This document shows, piece after piece, positions 27,101 through 28,304 of a stretch of 28,304 nucleotides of DNA. The stretch comes from a virus. The stretch spans positions 1 through 28,304 of IMG/VR virus record IMGVR_UViG_3300044845_000397. One strand, given 5' to 3'. Position numbers and translations under genes: made by a program. The notes under the pieces were generated by a model. That model was not told the origin of the DNA and did not search any database. It saw nothing but the letters and a program-made list of their open reading frames with translations. Position 1 is the stretch's first letter. Each line of letters starts with the position of its first letter.

Positions 27101-28304
27101 TGCGGAATATTACTCAGCAAGACCTCGTATCACTGGTGATGTAAACTACTGGACCGGCTCAATGGGCTGGGGTACGATCGATATGAACGATCTTGCTCAC
27201 TGGGGTTCTGGTTTCATTGACTCTTGGAGCAACCCTGGTAACCAACCAAGTGGTACATCACATTGGGTAGGTACGCAAGCATGGCACTATACTGATAACG
27301 GCAATGCTCGTTATGGTTGGCAGCTAGTTGGTGGTCCAATTGGTAACCTTCGTTTCCGTCAATCATGGTCTGGCTTTAATGCATGGCGCACAGTTCCAAT
27401 GCTTGGTGTTAACGACGGTAACGGCGCTGCAATGTATGCTAACATTTATTATGATAGTGATAACACTGGTTACTACTGCGATCCGTCCGGTTCTTCAAAC
27501 TTAAACCTAGATTTAACAACTGACCAGTATTACGCTCGCGGTTGGTTTAGAAATAACAACGTAAATACAGGTCTGTACAATCAGGGTACTGGCAGCCACT
27601 GGTATTCATCAAGCTCGCAATACTGGAATGCAACTGGTAATAATAACGGCGCGGATATGAACATCCGTGGTTTAGCAGCTTATCAGGGTACAAGTCGTTT
27701 CTGGTTGCACGGTGCAACTGATGGTTACCAAGGATTCTTGAATTCAAACGGTTCTTGGTTGTTCAGAATGTCTCACAACGCTGGCCAATCGCCAGGTATT
27801 TGGTTCTACGAAGCTGGTGAAAGCTGGACTGGTAACATTGGTGCTGACGTTGGTAAGATTGAATACCACGCAAACCGTTTCTACATCGTGTCTGGTTCTA
27901 ACTCAGATCGTATTGTGCAGTTTAGACGTGACGGTAGTGATTTCTCTTATATTGCTAACGATGGTGTATTTGTTGGTACTGCAACTTCAGCTCGTTGGGC
28001 CGACTTAGCAGAACGTTATGAAGCAGACGCTATCTATGAAGCAGGTACAGTATTAGCTATTGGTGGAGATAAAGAAGTTACTCTTTATCAACCTGGTATG
28101 CCACTTGCTGGAGCAATATCAGTTAAGCCTGCTTATCGTATGAATGATGAGAATTACGGAAACGATAATTCTATCGAATCTAAGATGAATCCGTTTGTCG
28201 CTCTTAAGGGTCGTATTCCAGTTCTAATCAATGGTTCTGCTAAAAAGGGACAGTGGATTATTGCTGATAAAGACGGTAAAGGTAGAGCTGTAGATTACGA
28301 CCCT
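18102..28304 (+). CDS. Giant tail fibre/adhesin, 3' truncated by the window edge (at least 3401 aa)
   Basis: Starting at MANNKKFIVKNGLESQ, with GGGGAG ten bases upstream, the frame reads to the last base with no stop noticed. The N-terminal KFIVKNGL and the later LTVQGTTTTLSTETI segment are common in phage fibres. The main body has about 21 copies of a motif near APIFYDSxNTxYYxDP, spaced by about 70-350 residues and separated by varied beta-rich inserts. Among these are tandem DDYIRHNG units, paired WVFMS...AGIYND units, paired YARGWFRN...TGLYNQ units and a jelly-roll-like domain near 23280-23800. At the end, ARWADLAERY (from residue 3297) and EAGTVLAIGGDKEVTL resemble a C-terminal domain of other phage fibres that I associate with self-cleaving G2-type peptidases. 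Most of the gene is therefore present. It is presumably a host-recognition fibre; its receptor is unknown. Confidence 0.9.
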   Translation, partial: MANNKKFIVKNGLESQENVVIGTTTDDGVNKLQVTGSSKLTGAVEVTQSTAATPTVKFTNSAGPSALIAEFAGTSQSVRITNFSAGDYSILNTGQSNGIRLFNDTAGLDILYNGNTDLVFNSTGIDFKRAPTYLGNVFWNAGNDGANSGLDADLIDGLDSSQFLRSDESDTMNGSLIITGNLTVQGTTTTLSTETILLADNIITLNSNYTGSTPSENAGIEVERGTLANSTFQWLEASDKWELGGPSLGLILGDTSNRQGAITSYANSFIIEAGGASGVSSGTVLLSGRLFGTAANAGVAAFHNPTTNISYGELLYNGSPRIRSESVGVTALGNSTVQGTLTVGTGSGGAYIYLDGAGTNGTIYSSAGEIGFLNASLNYALKVDTAGDVRVTDNIYAQKFIDINNNTYQVVPSVTSVLNNIDLEGSLRHNGDTDTFITFPTTGRIGFTLDGTQYGLMTNTAFQYTGDVIADRFLDRSDNAYYVDPANSSVLNTVGIDSDLFHNGDTDTKLSFATDSITLSTANVVRLTANTTALTSSLDVYAPRYYDSNNNAFYLDPASTSELNSANFYSASANNAINVGINAAQRFNIDVTSSQGYIRYIQNEIDATDHSVNFEIISGSGGLNRFNFNKNIDVGSNTITGGFGVFTSGAYASVFYDYDNEAFFADLNNTGNSINIAGTVQAGNGTLALPSYTFGSDTNTGMYRAGVDTIGFSAGGNDEFRILTTYTLSPGSSRAPIFYDSDNTAYYGDFASTSVMNRVGIDDYIQHNGNITSYFGFSANNIFKLFTNGAERLNIDDNSADFSVDVYAPRYYDSNTITYYGDFAATSVMNRIDIDDYIRHNGNTTSYFGFSANNIYKLFTNGVERLNVDDDSADFAVNVYAPQYYTNDYLIHNGDTNTYVGFDANDQFGVWTNGVKQIAVNTTAVAINLNTNITGALDVTGRATIGNSLTRPDSLAVLANSAARIGGADVHLHVASLGAAANYAVALQSGRQSDNVSFPLVMQPNGGNVGVGTLTAGATLTVNKKTAQGNNPFAAGTSLFSLGDVDVVDYSIRTDSFGNIFHVNDNGGNQIWYTSSAGGLFAILNTGDVVVNNDSTTYAVTDAATNFIATGTASNNKLHVTGSISMGSINDVISIYGADGANTAITSATFLGVNELGFSGGGGFYMNDTATVRVRGNKAISTTGDITGARFIDAGNNTYIVDPAGTSVMNRIDIDDYIRHNGDTDNYFGFAANDTFRVFTGNAQRLNIDNDSADFTVNVYAPIFYDSDNNAYYGDFGGTSNMSRIDVDDYIRHRGNTDAYFGWAGNNNFKLFTNGTERFNIDADSADFAINVYAPRYYDSNDSTYYVDPASVSIMNNVSFGVPGNGSNVKGRFLSIEGDTDASGEGSSRIFFAEHNSTTADQDKYGMALAYRGGNAAINSVTGQPTTLTGLGNGEWGLLGYDNSISGNWAMRGPRSSAYVEARGDFRAPIFYDSNNTAYYGDFASTSIMNIVRVGQLQVDDATTFIDSRAGDYGTIRVEGTTGAGSWAGYAIRDDWVFMSNGAASAGIYNDTDNEWALEAAQNSWTRLYANGVHQLSAENGYGFAPTSMRSPIFYDSDDINYFANFAAGNANNAIKVNGRIFREGFTADSGSTNTFLLAQDENQFIWNTATNWGIFWATNTSAAYRYTPFGDNMISFVGAGNLRAAIDLDNGAAYFQGAVTAADFKINGGNEDLGILKTYGSGLGDTMMFDGTEYWEKRVIKVMQGAEANATNTTAEYVKNNNGPFASTYALRTNQYRTFDSDYIPVEPGEQIYGEIAVRYISGSGGLVYMGVRRYDKDKLAIAGNDGIEYFVVGGNNVTDTNWQTFRGHTTIPSSHTPFSGSDGGACKYVRVIVLMNYPNAGGPALREYGPPVLKRVNHLSNLVTDFDLSVGGNATITGDLTVDDITSDVIDANLFRDRSNNAYYVDPYGFTNLGRDTGTVVAITKTGASTDNTLIVTNTRGDHSYGITGEFRVEGTAGTDRPSILFSSGYNSNTWSAGFGFTDSNFRIKYDHGHRNGSWGTTSLEIDRSSNVWAYGSMRSPIFYDNDNTGYYGDFASTSNLNALNAEATTVRHLNFKGEGGDSGVGTRAYSIYQEAGAWSFPYPDLRIAFHTGIKFGANSGYQGMRFYDDYTMVTQVMSINNANDALGANNVYVNNSLQAGSSLRAPIFYDSNDTNYYGDFASTSVVNVLRANQLQLDGSTYTIDSVSDDYGSIAVNGYRNGWAGYSINNQWVFMSSGPGNAGIYNDVNNQWAILAAQTSDVQIFFNGTWEERSRSGFMEARGSYRAPIFYDSDNTAYLIDGNGTSRLLNLNVDNVIGGSVNGYSELLLSRDNRTIAPSEDPAARMRFGFTSWANNDSAPYADYLHLRSYTDASGGSDNLITFLKSGIGMRIRQQTWGSGTAYSTVRNVTIYNENPGAGNDLYASIYYDSNDTSYRVDPTDTSIIRYLKVNTAGSSSGTRALTIKSDGQAEINFGAYPGNWTSALQIQNNNNTDFVWISPLDDGQNARFRTGGSGLDIYTDGGSGDAGTYSAFIGSGSVRSSIFYDLDNTGYYLNLNGSSNHAGDFRTDQFYARGWFRNDNSGTGLYNQATAMHWYSDTSSRFRLYSTTSTSQILMATAGDVARGYVYAENDNSIGFLNNGGSWRMRIVSGDWIDVGGSSIRAPIFYDNQDTTYYVDPNSSARIATVGVGLAANNGGKLSVTGGHGDSNIRVTAQGNQLGSGVTSSMHWWVSEPGVTWNEGGFGFNVTNDGGTPSGFGRPNTSYGQGYMRYTTGGDIVVYNTNTSGTRFQNMEFLSNGTVYANNYLTGGNSLRAPIFYDSQDTGYYSDPNGGSRLNTTENIGRVGFSNYLVSRNEGGMMGSYNATGTADKVIWTIGESWPLGNMYGLAYSYGGFGPFGTQHKLVLRENGSTSTQFGFGGNMYVAGSGAAQNDFRAPIFYDSNDTAYYFDGASVNSTRFEGVSNRTKAMMGLPGRTGFSAEYYSARPRITGDVNYWTGSMGWGTIDMNDLAHWGSGFIDSWSNPGNQPSGTSHWVGTQAWHYTDNGNARYGWQLVGGPIGNLRFRQSWSGFNAWRTVPMLGVNDGNGAAMYANIYYDSDNTGYYCDPSGSSNLNLDLTTDQYYARGWFRNNNVNTGLYNQGTGSHWYSSSSQYWNATGNNNGADMNIRGLAAYQGTSRFWLHGATDGYQGFLNSNGSWLFRMSHNAGQSPGIWFYEAGESWTGNIGADVGKIEYHANRFYIVSGSNSDRIVQFRRDGSDFSYIANDGVFVGTATSARWADLAERYEADAIYEAGTVLAIGGDKEVTLYQPGMPLAGAISVKPAYRMNDENYGNDNSIESKMNPFVALKGRIPVLINGSAKKGQWIIADKDGKGRAVDYDP
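20385..20760 (+). repeat. First tandem pair of 73-residue DDYIxHNG units
   Basis: Starts at 20385 and 20604 (219 bases apart). Both read DDYIxHNGN, SYFGFSANNI, KLFTNG, ERLN, a DDxSADF element and VYAP. Only the first has the FYDS-type link; the second runs into a shortened copy (YYTNDYLIHNGD). Confidence 0.87.
21744..22184 (+). repeat. Second tandem pair of 73-residue DDYIRHxG units
   Basis: Starts at 21744 and 21963, again 219 bases apart, with the same order of elements as the pair at 20385. Both units end in an FYDS or YYDS motif. Confidence 0.87.
22590..22890 (+). repeat. DYG...WVFMS...AGIYND unit, copy 1
   Basis: Contains DYGTIRVEG, WAGYAIRDDWVFMS, AGIYNDTDNEWAL and an LYANG element, then runs into an SPIFYDS motif. 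Its partner lies near 24756-25050. Confidence 0.82.
23280..23800 (+). other. Jelly-roll-like insert in the giant fibre, possible glycan-binding domain
   Basis: About 170 residues with no FYDS motif: YWEKRVIKVM, a LRTNQYRTF linker, YIPVEPGEQIYGEIAVRYI, VYMGVRRYDKDK, YFVVGGNN, NWQTFRGH and KYVRVIVLMNYP. The strand order and the VRRYDKD / KYVRVIVLMNY pairing resemble carbohydrate-binding or galactose-binding-like domains seen in phage fibres. This is fold inference from sequence pattern only. Confidence 0.5.
24756..25050 (+). repeat. DYG...WVFMS...AGIYND unit, copy 2
   Basis: Contains DDYGSIAVNG, WAGYSINNQWVFMS, AGIYNDVNNQWAI and an FFNG element, then runs into an APIFYDS motif. It is the diverged partner of the unit near 22590-22890. 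Confidence 0.82.
25863..26130 (+). repeat. YARGWFRN...TGLYNQ unit, copy 1
   Basis: Contains FYARGWFRNDNSGTGLYNQ, HWYSDTSS, a VYAENDNSIGFLNNGGSW element and MRI. A second, extended copy lies near 27516-27780. The unit is familiar from phage tail fibres. Confidence 0.8.
27516..27780 (+). repeat. YARGWFRN...TGLYNQ unit, copy 2
   Basis: Contains YYARGWFRNNNVNTGLYNQ, HWYSSSSQYWNA, GFLNSNGSWLFRM and extra Asn/Gly-rich residues relative to copy 1. Confidence 0.82.
27990..28304 (+). other. C-terminal domain of the giant fibre (start of a processing or cap domain)
   Basis: From ARWADLAERY at residue 3297: YEAGTVLAIGGDKEVTL, LAGAISVKPAYRMN, then FVALKGRIPVLINGSAKKGQ and IIADKDGKGRAV. The GTVL-GG-EVT / VALxGRxPV / KKGxxI pattern matches the C-terminal domain of many phage fibres, including ones grouped with G2-type self-cleaving peptidases. 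The end is cut by the window, so catalytic residues cannot be checked. Confidence 0.55.

Larger units (their letters stand above)
19297..27520 (+). repeat. About 21 dispersed FYDSxNTxYY motifs
   Basis: Copies begin near 19297, 19507, 19732, 20056, 20300, 20526, 21670, 21885, 22107, 22503, 22875, 23906, 24285, 24663, 25026, 25437, 25790, 26154, 26607, 26970 and 27438. The core is (R/A/S)-x-(I/F/Y)-(F/Y)-(Y/D)-D-(S/N/x)-x-(D/N)-x-x-Y-(Y/F). A sub-family with YYGDFA after the core (20300-24720) contrasts with the more general YYVDP or YYxDPN form. Counts come from reading the frame by eye. Confidence 0.85.

Noticed and set aside
27500-27980. Asn-rich (AAC/AAT) C-terminal region as the variable region of a diversity-generating retroelement
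   Set aside because: No reverse transcriptase, template repeat or accessory gene is in the window, and Asn richness is spread over the whole protein.

Overview
The window looks like part of the late structural region of a tailed, contractile-tail (T4-like) bacteriophage genome, most likely marine. The reasons are: every gene is on the + strand and tightly packed; every large product is a modular, low-complexity fibre-type protein; and two perfect copies of the T4 late-promoter box TATAAATA (11400-11407 and 18046-18053) each sit just upstream of a gene start. The DNA is AT-rich. Nothing in the window identifies the host, and no replication, packaging, lysis, defence or host-derived gene is present.

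Layout. (1) 1-6128: the 3' part (at least 2041 codons) of a giant repeat protein whose start lies left of the window. It mixes beta modules ending in GYTGAHTFVSA with eight helical-looking modules carrying an invariant C-x-R-D motif. (2) 6128-6550: a 140-residue beta-rich protein of unknown role. (3) 6550-11340: a 1596-residue Gln-rich collagen-like fibre with four related globular inserts and a C-terminal S74-type self-cleaving chaperone. These three are joined by TAATG stop/start overlaps and end at a strong intrinsic terminator (11369-11391). (4) 11429-11755: a 108-residue beta protein directly behind a late promoter. (5) 11759-15724: a 1321-residue fibre, GTG start. (6) 15766-18042: a 758-residue fibre. 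(7) 18102 to the right edge: a giant fibre of at least 3401 residues, open at the window end. It carries about 21 copies of a motif resembling APIFYDSxNTxYY, and its tail end resembles known phage fibre C-terminal processing domains.

Together this is one continuous adhesin and tail-fibre cassette encoding more than 9000 residues. It is probably read as at least two or three late transcripts. The short proteins (140 and 108 residues) probably serve as connectors or baseplate partners, and the long proteins are presumably trimeric fibres that reach the host surface. Modules are duplicated within genes and shared between neighbouring genes (5 and 7), so the cassette appears to evolve by recombination among its own repeats. 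Both ends of the window cut through a gene, and a perfect 26-bp inverted repeat lies exactly at the left edge. This may be real or may be an assembly or amplification artefact.
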